DNA of 64,000 bases from Spirodela intermedia (taxonomy: Eukaryota; Streptophyta; Magnoliopsida; Alismatales; Araceae): positions 5,605,878 through 5,669,877 of the forward strand of contig LR746264.1 of NCBI GenBank assembly GCA_902729315.2, written 5' to 3'. The notes below the pieces were generated by a model, which was not told the DNA's origin, ran no database searches, and saw only the letters and a program-made list of their open reading frames with translations. A program made the translations under genes and the position numbers. Positions 1 to 11,676 of the stretch are shown piece after piece; position 1 is the stretch's first letter; the number at the start of each line of letters is the position of its first letter.

Positions 1-239
1 ATTAATTTTCGTAGTCTAACTGAAAGAAGATTTTTATGTCTTTACTAGATGGATTTATAGTGTCTTCTGAATGGGAAGATCATTGCCCAAGAATGGAAAG
101 CACATGCTGGACCAAATTGGGTCAGGCAACAAGCAAATCTTCTTGAAGACGAATATTAATATAAAAGCAAGTGAACCTTAGGATTTAAAAGGTATTTGAT
201 GAGAGATGTGTGAATATTATAAGTAAACAGAGCGAGGAT

Positions 240-800
240 AGGCACAACAACAGAGGGTGAATGAGGCATGGCAAGAAAAATACAAAAAAAAAAAGGAAGG
301 CTGGAGCAAGCATTGCAAGAATTGATCCTATGGGGACGGACAAAGCAATACATGGGAAAGATTACGAATAGATTACCCAGACAGAGAAAGGGACTTGATG
401 CCCTGGAGAAAGCAGGGATCCTTAACAGGGGAAACAAACAGTATAGGGAGCATTTATGGAAATTTTGGGGAGTTACTTCTTAGGGAGGGAGTCTACTGGA
501 ACCAAAGATCAAAGGACTGATGGGGGGAGAAGACGAGACAAAATACAGCAGATTTTTAATGAAAAATAAGCGGAAACAAAATAGAGTGTCCGATGAATGG
601 GAAACATGTGATAACCTGGGTACATAAAGAAGCACACAGTGCAGTACTATTCCAAACACTTCACAGAGGAAAATAGACGGGGAACTTCATTACCAGAAGA
701 TATAATACCCAAGATACCAAAGGAAAACCATCGAAATATCTAGACTTCTACAGATGAAGAGGTAAGTGATGATACTTTTGCATAAGGAACATCAATTTGG
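240..800 (+). mobile_element. Degenerate LINE (L1-type) fragment, segment before reverse transcriptase
   Basis: Translating the plus strand across frames gives a decayed match to the plant L1 segment linking endonuclease and reverse transcriptase. An arginine/leucine-rich stretch at 268-483 is followed by the hallmark LLREGVYWNQRSKD at about 470-520 (compare the family's 'E..YW.QRSR..WL..GD.NT.FFH'), then an 'RKQNRV' and a 'WVHKEAHSAVLFQTLHRG' block. Stops and frameshifts interrupt it, and neither RT catalytic block nor poly-A tail is visible. It lies in the left-hand intron or downstream space of the PIEZO gene. Family assignment is from motif memory, so the class is likely but the exact family is unknown. 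Confidence 0.6.
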
Positions 801-2975
801 CAGAAGTAATTGGTTTTGAAAATTGGGTGCAGACGACTAAAGTCTGAAGAAAAAAGAGATCATCCAACAGTATTAAAGAAGAAGAACAGTGAGATGTACG
901 ACCTAGTATTGCCAATGATGTTTTCAGTGGTGGGACCTGCCACAGGAAAGATGTGGTGATGAAAAGCACAAAGTTATACTTGAAAAATGCCCTAAAAACT
1001 ATACATCCCATTTTCATTTTAATAGCTACTGAATATGCAGTACTATCCATTTAAAAAGATATATCATATATTATTGACAGTTTCCCAGAAAGATGGTTCT
1101 AGCATACAATTTTTGGAGGGTGGCCAATAGACTACAATTCGCTGATTGAAGGCACATATAGATATTTGAACCTCCTTATAGTAATTTCAATGTATAATAC
1201 AGAACATAGCATTCCAAATGATTTTCCTACAATGAAGAATTTATACATCCAATGGTGGACCACTTCAGAATTTCGAAAGTAGGCACAGCTTCACCGCCCA
1301 TTTGGTGAAATGAAACAAATTTGGAATATCCCCGTCCAAATATTGTTCAACTAAAATACTCCAAGTTTCTTTCCTTCGAATTCATTTCTGTTGATTCCAC
1401 CTGTCGCATGGTAGAAAACCCTGCTCTTTTTTTGGTCTTCTGTTCGGTACTTAGTACGTTATAGTTGCTTTTTTAGCATAATAGTGGCATAAACCACCTA
1501 ACAAAAAACAAGTACAAGACATAGAACCATGTCATTGGGCTGTGACAAAAGTAGTTTTCTACAAGAGAGTTCATCTTCCAACTCATTGCAAATAAGGTAC
1601 CCTTTCCACTGTTCTGTCATTCTCCCCAGCCTAAATTTGTTATCTAGCCATTTCAGCTCCAACATTAGGTAACCCACACGTTCCTGTAGTTTCATCCATC
1701 TGCCCCTTCTTACTGTATCATATTCACTCCTTACAGCCTTTCACATGGCCAGATCAGTTGACTCTGGCTTTAGCTGCACAAATTCAGGAGCCCCAAAGGT
1801 TAAACTGCCTACGGTTATCCCTATGATTCACCCCCCCAGCAATAGTCTTCCATCTTATTTCCCATACTAATGATAAGTGTAAACTGACAACTGCAAACCT
1901 CCAAATGTGCAGAGCTAACGCCCTACCAGTTCCTTCCTCTTTTGCCGAATTGTCAAAACTCATACACCAGCTCTTACCAATGCCGATTTCATATGAACAA
2001 ATAGTAATCAATTCTCAAAATTGCTGATTCTTATTTTTCTGACATACACATTACAAGGTACCATTGATCATCATGGCCTTAAATGGCGGGATTCAACCAC
2101 TTAGAATCTTTATTGGTCACATAAAATCTTGAAACATTAGTGACTCGTACTGCATTGATCTGAACATATATAACAATTTTAGAGTCTTCCATAGACTATA
2201 AATTAATGTCAATCCGATGTAGTGTCCCTTTAATCATTTGTCTGCTTCACAACTTTCAATAACTTGCCACCATGAGACCTCAATCGTCCTCAAAGTGATT
2301 TCCAGTTTCAAGGGACATTATAAAATCTGTCAAAAAAGGCCTTATTGTGCCCAACTCCTTAAACCAATATGGTTTCTTGTTTTCCCTTCATTCCTTTTTC
2401 TTTTTCCCACCTTTAGCCATTTTTCTTCTTCCCTCTCACAGTCCTTTCACTCAATCTACATAAGCCTCAGTCTCTTAACCAGGCAACCATTCCTTGGATG
2501 ATCACCTGCAAGGCAAAATGCCTTTGTGCTCCCACCATCCTTCGCCAACCATTATCAGCTTATAAGCCATGCATTTAAAGAACATGGGAATGTAGATAAA
2601 TCTGTTCACAAATAAATAAACATCAACGTAGAAATGAAGGAAAACAATGATTCTGAAGAAAAACGAGTATGGATGTTGAGATGTTTTGCATAATATTCTC
2701 TCTTTCTAGTACATCAAAATGTCATAACATGATTTGCTTCGTGTTTTCGTAATTAAAGAATCTGCAACATTAATAAGACAACAATTAAATCAACATATTA
2801 GTTATAATGTGTTTTATGCTTGTAAATGTCTATTGTTCATAGAATCAGCAGGAGTGGAATTTAGAATCGTAAAATAAATCCATGCGGCACTAAATACAAT
2901 TCAAATCATTAGCAACCCAGGAAACCCCAAGTTATGACCAAGTCAAAATGTACAACAAAGATTTGGCATACAAAC
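801..2975. other. PIEZO intron space, no recognised coding
   Basis: This 2.2 kb stretch follows the last PIEZO exon I could place and should be intron. Minus-strand open frames at 1498-1695 and 1784-2011 have no motif I recognise. I looked for the next PIEZO exon on the minus strand and did not find it, so it may lie beyond the left edge or be too short to see by eye. Confidence 0.4.
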
Positions 2976-5900
2976 CTAGCCTCTCCATTGATAAGGAGAG
3001 GTTCCTCCAGATAGAACCTTGATGTTGCATAAAAGTCCCACAGATTTCTAAGATGCCAACCAAAGCAATTGCCGATTGCATGATCAAGAAATATATGATG
3101 GAACTCGAACCCCATGGTCGAACACTGAAACACTTAAAGGCTTTACATCAATAAAAATAATTCTTATAACTGATTTTAGAAACCACAATGTTAAAAAAAT
3201 GCATAAAAATCAATTTCGATGAAGAAATTTTCCCTCTCATGCTTGTCCATCCAGAAAGCTCATTTGTGTATAATGTTTTGGATTTTTAACCAGAAGAGCC
3301 ACAGAGTAGCATTGTCATTGTTAGCCCTCTTCATTTTCAGATTTTTGACACTCCAAGCTGATAACAGATGATCTTTAAATTTTACATCGCGGTGATGGTA
3401 CAACTAATTTAAAGACAAATGGCTGATACAAAATGGCTTGGATCTTTACAAAATGGCTGATACTAGGAGTCTATTAAGAGTAAAAGGTTCGCAAATATGG
3501 CTATTTCCTGGGATCAGAGTTTAGCAAAAAAAGAAAAATATTTAGGCTACAGGGGAACCAACCATCCCCAACCAAGTTCTTATTACTCAGGTAAAGTTGT
3601 TATCTTACCTTAAGCTCCCCATAAAATTTCAACGACTTCAGTTTTATCCTTAACAGTTTTTACGACTCATTTTATGTTCAAAGAGGAGATCGTTGAAAAC
3701 AAAATTTCTCCTTCACCTTTTAAATCTTAAAGGAAGCCCCTAAAGTGTCCAGCACTTTTTGTGACTGCCTTGTCCAAAAAAATTGTTTTCAATCTGCAGA
3801 GTATCAATGATTATGAATAGTTATTTCATTTATTATAACAGCATGTTTTCTGCTATATGTTATGAGGACACACACACACAACACATATATGAGAGGAATC
3901 AGACACAGAAAGATGAAGAAAGAGAGACAAATACTGTGAGAGATATAGACACTCCAGCCTTACCTCACAAACCCAACAAGGGACGCCCACCAAACAGTTG
4001 TTGCAGTAGATATTTCACCCTTCACAAGCCAAATAATGCGAAATATAATATTCGCCAATATTGCAAGGAGAGAGAAGATGATTATGCACCACATCAGCAG
4101 AGAATGTCGATGAGGCTGGTAACCTAACATGCAGCAATTAAAATTGCATAAATACATCAATGAAATTTTGATTATGTTATACTGAAATACGAAAGAAGGA
4201 TGTCAAATAAAAAATTAAAAGGTTCGTGCAAAGAAAAAAGGTGTATCAATAAAAGCAAGATGCGGTTCAAAAGAAAATACAATAGGTTTCTGATTTTCTT
4301 TATCCGCACTGAGAAACAAAATCCTCAGAAGCCTGATCAAAAAACTAGGCGATAAATGGGGAGCATATTAGACCAGCAGCTTTGAAGACCTGATGCTGTC
4401 AGCATGCCTTTTTTCTGATGGTAGCATAAGCCACTTCTGCATCAATGAAGGGAAATACAACAAAAGAAAACTTCTGGCTATGGACCCCAAAATTACACAG
4501 CCAGCACCACGTTCAAAACTAGCAATAGGTACAATGTCTCAATCACCGAGTACCAAAGATTTTCTCTCTGGGAGAACGCTAAGTGGGGAGAATCATCACC
4601 ATAGAAAACTTGCCTTCCCCAGATTAATCAATGCAAAACAAGATAGGCATCCCTTGATACTGGGTACCATATAGGTTTTTATAAGGAATACCACACACGA
4701 GGGGGAGGTGGACAACTTTGAGAGGAGAAAGCCTCCCACGTGGAGGGCAGAGGAAGCTCCGACTACCAGATAAATAGACCTAGGGGTCAACTTTTTCAAA
4801 GAGTCGACCCTGTCCGGATAAATATCAGGCAAGGCTGACCTTATTTTTGTTTTCAGGCTGGAACTTGACACCCAATCTAAGAAACACTGAGCTACGTGAA
4901 TTTCTTTTTGATACTGAGCTATCTGATATAGAAGCACCTTCCGTCATAATCACGAAATCTCAATATTTTTGATCAAATCTTCTGTTATCCCTTTCAATCA
5001 GATAACTCGCAGATCTCAGTTGTAGCACCTTTCCACTATTCAGTATCAGAGTGCATATGACAGAGATCGTTCCAATCACACAAAACCATGATGGATGCAC
5101 AATTGTGAACCGAATTTGAACTAAGTAGAATGGAAAATTCCATACAACACTATAAAAGATAGCTACATGGACTTATTCACTCCATATTAAACTAAACGCA
5201 TTTGTTTCTTATTTCAGGCGTCAAAGTCTATGATTTATCCCTCATATGAGTCATTATATAGGTCAACTGAAGATTATCATCCTATACCAGCTGCTTCTAC
5301 CAAGATCTACGCCCATTATCTACAAAAGCAAGTTCTCTTGAAAGTATGAACTACACAACAGTAGGTTGCATAAGCTATTAAAAATCCTCGTTTATCAGCT
5401 TGGTCTAACCATTGAAATGTATTCATGCACTTCACTACCAAATTCCTTTTTAATTTTGACCCATTTCCCTCTTAATTTGCTGTAAAACGTGTCGAAGTTG
5501 ACCAAGTCGGCAATCTAAATTGCTATAATGCTCCTTCTAACCAGTTGACACGCATTAACTTCAGAGACAGCCAGCCCCAACGAATGCTTTATATTTTGAC
5601 TAGAGATGCGATAAAAGTCTTCAGAAATTTTTCAGCAAAAAAATCCTCTTCGAGTTCTTTTGCTCTCGTTCCCACCCCCCAACCAAACAAAAAATGTCTA
5701 TAATCACCACGCCTGCTTTGACAAATATGAATGCCCTCAGAAATCCCACTCCAGAAGCATGTCACATGGAGATGAGATTTTTCCATACAATTAGGGTTAT
5801 GAGGACAAACAATCGCATAGTCCCCATATAATGACACGATTCACTATAGATAAATATAGAAAATTTTGCAGTAAGAATGCAATTCGTCATTCAAAGAATG

Positions 5901-8202
5901 TTATCAAGACAAGTATTCAATCAACATAATTCCAGCTCACCTAGTCATATTATTTTCAAAAGTCGAGGTCAACAGTCACTTTTCTTTCTGAATTTTAATA
6001 AACAAGTGGTACTATTCACTTCCACACAAAAAATGAGGTCAATGTCTTCGGCCACCTTGAACAAATGGACACTGCAAGATAAAGCCAACAAGTAGGTCAC
6101 TGGCAAAAATGAGAACAAACTGGAAGAATGGAAGGAACACTCTCAGCTATCCAATCAGTCCATGGAGGAGAGACTGTTTGTCAATTATGAGGCTCAGTGA
6201 AGAAAATGGTAGTTTGCATCATAGATTGAGGTACAATCAAGACGTTTTGGATGTTGTAGCCATGAGTGTCCACTGTTCATGACTTATAAATCAGTCGTCA
6301 TAGCAGGGAGTAAAGCAATTTTTCTGGAATTTGATCAACCCCACTATTTTGGAGGTTAGAAAAGTTTTGTGGGAAAGAAACACAACCAAGATCCGAAAGC
6401 TTATTCCTTATCCTATTGAAGAGACCACAACCCTCAACCAAGAAGAGAATCAGTACACTAAATGGTAGGCCATATTGGACTCTACACCTAAAGAGAGTAT
6501 TGTGCACACGAAAATCGAAAATTGGAGGAACTAAGGTTAGATGAGAATTCTGGACTACTTAAATCAATCAAGCATCTGAAACTGCTACATTGATTGGTAA
6601 ATAGCTCGCCCAGAGTCTTTTTTCTCTTCGTTATGCACCCTGTAAAAAATAATACCTTGAAAGGTTTTTCTTCTCACAGAAAACTGTTCTCCACTTACCA
6701 CACCATTTCCCCCAATTCCACGCCTGTAAAAAATCTCTTATCAAATGTTTCCTTCACAATATATTGGATTCATCCAATATATTCCAGAAAAAGGAACAGT
6801 ATGAAATAACAGTTCCTTATCTAATTCATCTTCATCTTATTTAAATTCTCATTGTTTACGCCACTAACAAGTTATATTCATATCCTATGCACAAATATAA
6901 CTTTCCTACGACACTTAATAATACCTATAAAAGAATAGTCTGACATAAATTCATCGAATAAAACCACCATAACTTATCTAACTCATCTCCATCTTATTTA
7001 AATTCTCATTGTTTACGCCACTAACAAGCTATAGTCATATCCTATGCATAAATATAACTTTACTATGACACTAAATAATACCTATAAAAAAAATTCTGAC
7101 ATAAATTGATCAATGAAATCACCATAACTAACAGAACAACAAATATATACATTTATAAATAAATATGTATGTGCGTGCATAAATATGCATAGAGAGAGAG
7201 ACTTCATAAATATAAAGGCACAATCTCGTTTAGCATTTCCAAGGCAAACCTACGTTCTCTCTTAAATTTCTATAGGACTTTAGATCATAATGTACAACTG
7301 CCATACCATTCATATTTAAAACAAGAGAACAAAAATTACAAGGTATTGCTTTCAATGAGAATAAAGCAAATTCAAAATCTATAAATGTTACGACAAAGAG
7401 AATTAATTAATATAAAAATTAAAAATTACCTGATGTATAGGAAGGAAAGAACTTACTCTTTTTTGGCGCAAGAACTTGAATGGTGAGAAAAGCAAGCAAA
7501 TTGATGAAAGAGATCAAACTCCAGTTATGCAGTGAAGCTGAAATTTTTGGATAAAGAGAACACCACAGGATTAGAATTTACATAATCCCAATTTGAAGAC
7601 GACAGAAAACAACTAACTATTTGAGCTTAGTACTCTGGAGATTGGGAACAGAATGGGCTGGCACCGGAATAGAATAAATTGAAATACAGCTGGTAAGAAA
7701 AATAATTTTTGTTGATGATATTATGATACAGAAATTTTAGGCATCTCAGATGCTAAACCCAAGATTCAACTCGAAAACAAAGATCAAGCTCAAATAAGTG
7801 TGGAGAAAAAGAATAATATGCGAAGTGAAGGAATTTCTTTGTCTGCCAGTCAACCGTTTAGATGATACCATTGAGACCAAGCCCACAGATGACAGCCAGA
7901 AAAAACATGTAAGTGGAAAATAGGAATTAAAAAACTAATTGAAGGTCCTCAGAGTGCATTTGCACAGACAGGCAAAAGAATCAATCATAAATGATACCAC
8001 ATAACTAAATGCCCACTGATGACAACGAAATAGCATTTGAATGGAAAGGAGAACGGTGACAGATTTTTCAGGGTTGAGAATGCACCCCATCTACAACAAA
8101 TGAACAATCAGCAGCATAAGAATAGTCGTTTACGCGCAGTTATGATCGTTTACCTGCCAATAGCAGAAGAGGCAGCACGAAGCTGCCAAGAAAGCTCCTC
8201 AT
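2976..8202 (-). CDS. PIEZO: PIEZO mechanosensitive ion channel, N-terminal exons (partial gene)
   Basis: Four minus-strand exons join in phase: 8202-8154, 7537-7457, 4123-3964 and 3124-2976, giving 146 residues. The start MRSFLGSFVLPLLLLA is followed by SLHNWSLISFINLLAFLTIQ, the conserved PIEZO N-terminus (compare NWSLISL.DL.AFL). Next come a basic turn, a membrane helix around FSLLAILANIIFRIIWLV, a WW.SLVGFV segment and another helix around IIYFLIMQSAIALVGI. Junctions are consistent: GCAG|gtaaac, AAGA|gtaagt, GAG|gtaagg and CTAG|gtttgt. PIEZO proteins are very large (plant forms about 2,400-2,500 residues) trimeric stretch-gated cation channels, in plants reported at plasma membrane or vacuole. 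The remaining ~94% of the protein would lie left of the window. Long introns are normal for this family. The ATG is the first in frame after GC-rich leader sequence. Confidence 0.88.
6758..6783. repeat. Perfect inverted repeat (hairpin)
   Basis: An 11-base arm, aatatattgga, is followed by the spacer ttca and its exact reverse complement. It lies in PIEZO intron 2, just left of a tandem duplication. It could be a decayed MITE end or a chance AT-rich palindrome. Confidence 0.7.
6816..7128. repeat. Tandem duplication, two units of about 157 bp
   Basis: Unit 1 (6816-6972) and unit 2 (6973-7128) align along their whole length. Both run from cttatctaa.tcatc through a shared 'cattgtttacgccactaaca' block to a shared 'accataac' end, with scattered substitutions. 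The unit sits inside PIEZO intron 2 and is AT-rich with no coding content. Confidence 0.9.
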
Positions 8203-8820
8203 TGGAGACAACCGGCTGCTAACTATTTTCCCTCCAAATTATCCCTCCTTGAGTCCCTTCCGCACCTACATCATGGGAACTCTGCGAGGTATCCTCTGAC
8301 GCATGAAGGCGAACCACGATCCATCTGCAGAGAACATCCGATTCAGATCAAGGAGCGAAAGGACCAGCAGCAAGGAGAGGTGCAACCTCCAACCTCCCCC
8401 CCCCCTCCGTCTTCAAGATTATAAAATCTGACTCTGACGTCGAACGAGACCAAATGCGCTTGAGACTGCTCTCGACGGAAAACTGAGGTTGGCGGCTGAT
8501 CGCTTTCCGCCGGCAAAATGGAGGCTCCGGTCACTTTCCGACCCTCGGCCCCCTCCTGCTGCGGGAGGCGGGCGCCACAGCAGCACGACGGCACCTTACG
8601 ATCTCTCTCCCTTTAGCGTCCCTCTCCCGCGCGGTTCCGCCCGGCCTCTCTCACTCTCTCCCCTCGTTGGAAGGCGCGGCACACAGCAAGGACAAGGGCA
8701 GGATGGGCCCCCGTATTTTAGGGGGCTCGTCGGAAGGACGCGTCCAGGGCGTTCCAACGGTAATGGGAGTACCCGGTCCCACCACCGTCAAGCTGCTCCC
8801 CCCCTGTCCCTCTTTTTTTA
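8203..8820 (-). promoter_or_regulatory. GC-rich leader/promoter region of PIEZO
   Basis: Base composition changes sharply here. From about 8340 to 8800 the sequence is GC- and CpG-rich, bounded by AT-rich DNA from 8820 onward, and it lies directly upstream of the PIEZO start at 8202. This fits a 5' UTR and core promoter on the minus strand, possibly with a non-coding first exon. Several upstream ATGs are present. Open frames here on both strands (8343-8594 minus, 8489-8821 plus) have no family motif and are probably composition artefacts. Confidence 0.5.
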
Positions 8821-9988
8821 ATTCTTCATTATTAAACCATTATAAAATTTTAAAATAATAGGTTTCAAAATTCAAATGAATCACATTGTTGACAACTAAA
8901 CTACCATTTTATGCCAATTATCATCACCCCATTAACCCCTCTACGGTAAAAATTGGTCATTAATACTATTTTGGAATAGTTACAACCATATTCTAACAAA
9001 AATGTGATTAATCTACAACAAAGTTTTTTTCAGTCATGACACCAAAAGATCACATTCAAGAACATTTTTTGCGAACATTAAAACTTTTTATGAAAAAGTA
9101 AAATTCTATACAATTATTTATCAGTATTTATTTAGATATTTCTAATCAACCATTAAATTTATTTATTACATTAAAATTACTCTACTTCTTTATATTATGA
9201 AATTAAAAATAAAAGTAACATAATGCTAGAAGAGTATTTTTGAGTTTATAGATAATTTCAAATATTTCATCATCTTGATTATATTCTTTCATGGAGGTAT
9301 GCCACAATTATAGTACAGCTCCACATGTACTGAAATAAATTGAAAGACTAGGAGAGAAAATCAGACAATATCATTTTAACTAAGAAAAATCTAGCTGTAA
9401 AGTATCATAGGGCCCCCTGGACCAACTCCATGCGGATTATATCCTCCATTTTGGGTCTTTGCTTGTTTTTTTCACTTCACTTGAAGAGTGACGTGTAATT
9501 AGGGAAGAATTTACTATTTATGTGAAGGATTTAGGAGATCTTTTTAACTACTTTTAACCTAGTGATGGCAAGCAAATAACACATTTTTAACCAATGCGAT
9601 TTTAAAGATGTATTTATATTATTAATAAAATAATGTGTTTATTTTTCTAATTTAAAGCTGTTTGTTTTCATTTTTGAAAAAAACTAATTTTTAAGATATT
9701 TCAAGAGGACATCTACACCAATACCACTTTGGTTCAAATATAGTGCTCTTCAGAGCAGCTCAGATTGCTGGAGCACAGAGGGCGAATCTCTTGAGAGCAG
9801 TAGACGGATTCCTTAACGCACAGAGAGCAACAAGTCAACTCGAAAACCATGATTTTGAATTGAATGAACAGTCTAGTCAACTAACTGGCATCCATTTTCT
9901 GTCGATGATGCGGCTGCCGGAATCTTCAACGGCGTCCATTCCACAGCCTTCTTATTCGTGGGCTCACTAGGATGAATGGCTGCCCCCT
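8821..9988. other. AT-rich intergenic spacer
   Basis: This is very AT-rich DNA between the PIEZO leader and the stop codon of the receiver-like gene. No open frame with recognisable content, RNA gene or repeat array was found. The right end would include the 3' UTR of the receiver-like gene. Confidence 0.6.
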
Positions 9989-10228
9989 CTACGGAAGCCA
10001 CGCGGGCTGGGGGATGGGTGAGAATCTCTGGGCGAGATCGAGTGCCGCCGTGGCGGGGTTCGCCTGCTCCTCCTCCGAGACACGCTCCACCGTCGCTGCC
10101 GCCGTTTCCGGCTCCGACGACGAATCCGAGCCCAGATAATACTTGTCCAGAGTCCTTCTCATGTCGTCGATCCCGAACGGCTGCATGCAAAGTAGAGCGC
10201 CCCAGATGGCTCGGTAACCCGTCATGGG

Positions 10229-10277
<49 letters not shown>

Positions 10278-11301
10278 CTCCGTCGATGAATTCGGTGGCA
10301 CCGCTCGCGAAGAAGTGCGCAGTCTCGCCCCTGTGAAGCAGGCTGAGGACGATGATCGGGCAGACCACCTTCGTTTCCTTCCGCAGAAACCACACCACCT
10401 ACACTTTCGCACATTACGCCGCAGAAGAGCCTGTCAAGAACCGCACGTGGAGAGAGAGCGAGAGAGAGAACGAACAAGAGAGAGAGAGGTTCCAGGTGGC
10501 CAGGAGGGAAGATAAAGAGAGTGAAGGTGCAAGGAGGTTACCGCGTCGCCGTCCGTATCTAGGGGGGCACTGCGGACTAAGGCGAGGTCGTAGTCGTAGG
10601 GGAGGATCTTGGGCATGCGGCGGTCGTAGACCTCGAATTCATCCACGAGCAGCCGAGGATTCAGCGCCCTCGCTATGTTTGCGAGCCGAGCCTGCGGAGA
10701 AAGCAATCAAGGAAGTGTGGGTTGTGCAGGCACCAGAAGAGACCAAGAACAAGGAAGGCAAGAGGGGATGACTCACCCTCCTCGTTTCGCAGCTGTCGAC
10801 GATCAACACTCTTCCATGAACCAACGGCGAAGCCTCCGCGCGGCTGGAAATGGCCGGGTGGATGAGCGTTACGGCGCCGGGGGAGGGGTTCTTCCAGAAC
10901 AGGGAGATGGCCGGGGAGGGCGCCGAGCGAACCACGGCGGCGGTGAGGGAGGAACTTGGCCGGTCCGTTGCGGCGGCGCTGGACGGGTCCACCAGGGGCA
11001 TGGTAGCAGCGCGGGGAGGGGCCGGACTGGCTATGGCGATGGCAACTGGGGAAGAGCCCGGCTGTATCACGGTCAGGACGTCGCGGGCATAGGGAATAGG
11101 CGCAGAAGAGGATGGTTGAGAGTTGGCGGCGCCGCTGGAGGAAGCCGCGGCCGTCGTTGAGGCCCCAGGCCGGACGTTGCCGGAGGCGAGTTCTTGGACG
11201 GTAACTGACAAGCAGCGCATCAGGGGCCGTAGGAATGCCGGGAACCTTGTTCTTCCCCCGCTGGGGCGGCCATCCCCGGTGGCACCCCCGCCGGCACGCA
11301 T
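9989..11301 (-). CDS. Protein with degenerate response-regulator receiver domain (pseudo-receiver)
   Basis: Four exons join in phase 0: 11301-10777, 10691-10542, 10398-10279 and 10180-9989, giving 328 residues. Residues 1-160 are low-complexity, Ala/Ser/Pro-rich. Residues 164-280 follow the CheY-like fold: strand 1 GRVLIVDSCETRR, helix 1 ARLANIARAL, strand 3 YDYDLALVR, helix 3/strand 4 RKETKVVCPIIVLS, helix 4/strand 5 FFASGATEFIDG, then PFGIDDMRRTLDKYYL. Spacing from Asp169 to the phospho-acceptor site (46 residues) matches real receivers, but that site is Arg215 and the conserved Lys before 'PF' is Gly265, so phosphotransfer should be impossible. An acidic Ser/Glu tail ends at PQPAWLP. It may be a signalling scaffold like the clock pseudo-response regulators, but no CCT or Myb domain is visible. 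Domain call is by pattern; function unknown. Confidence 0.72.
10229..10275. repeat. (GA/CT)n microsatellite inside intron 3 of the pseudo-receiver gene
   Basis: An almost pure GA run on the plus strand (CT on the gene strand) begins immediately after the inferred splice donor of exon 3. The gene-strand intron starts gtatctctctct. Such a tract supplies pyrimidines and is length-unstable. Confidence 0.9.
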
Positions 11302-11676
11302 TTACCCGAGAGAGAGAGACAGAGAGTGGGGGGAGGTCAGGAAAGAGGTAGAGGTCCAGGAAAGAGAGGGGGTGGATTTATACACAGATGGGAATGGAAT
11401 ACTCCATAGCCGCATTTGGTAGTTGAGAATCCAAGACTTCCATTGAAGCTGGAGAGAGAGAGAGAGAGATTCTTCTTTTATAAGATGAGAAACACGGCAC
11501 TGAAACACAAATTTCTCAGAACAAAACCTCACACAGAAAAAGTTTCAAGGACTTATGTGAGGGCATCAAAATGAGACATTACAATTTCTCACATTTCGCA
11601 GAAACTGTTGTAATGAAAACTCAGCAGGCGAGAAGAACCTTGAAGATGGCGAAACGCTTTTGGGTTCAGATTTCCC
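11302..11676. other. Short spacer between pseudo-receiver gene start and TSB stop
   Basis: About 375 bases separate the start codon at 11301 from the TSB stop at 11677, both genes running leftward. The spacer must hold the TSB 3' UTR and the pseudo-receiver promoter. It contains GA-rich runs near 11311-11370 and 11450-11469. No clear TATA box was picked out. Confidence 0.5.

Noticed and set aside
2238-2501. 87-residue plus frame with hydrophobic C-terminus
   Set aside because: It is a phenylalanine/serine-rich translation of CT-rich intron sequence, with no motif or splice support.
8489-8821. Plus-strand 110-residue frame
   Set aside because: It lies in the GC-rich PIEZO leader on the opposite strand, with arginine/proline-rich composition and no family motif.
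9976-10515. 179-residue plus-strand frame
   Set aside because: It reads antisense to the pseudo-receiver exons and through the GA microsatellite. Its composition is repeat-driven and it has no motif.
10639-11301. 220-residue minus frame taken as a complete protein
   Set aside because: Only the part to 10777 is exon 1. The remainder reads past a clear gtgagt donor into the intron.
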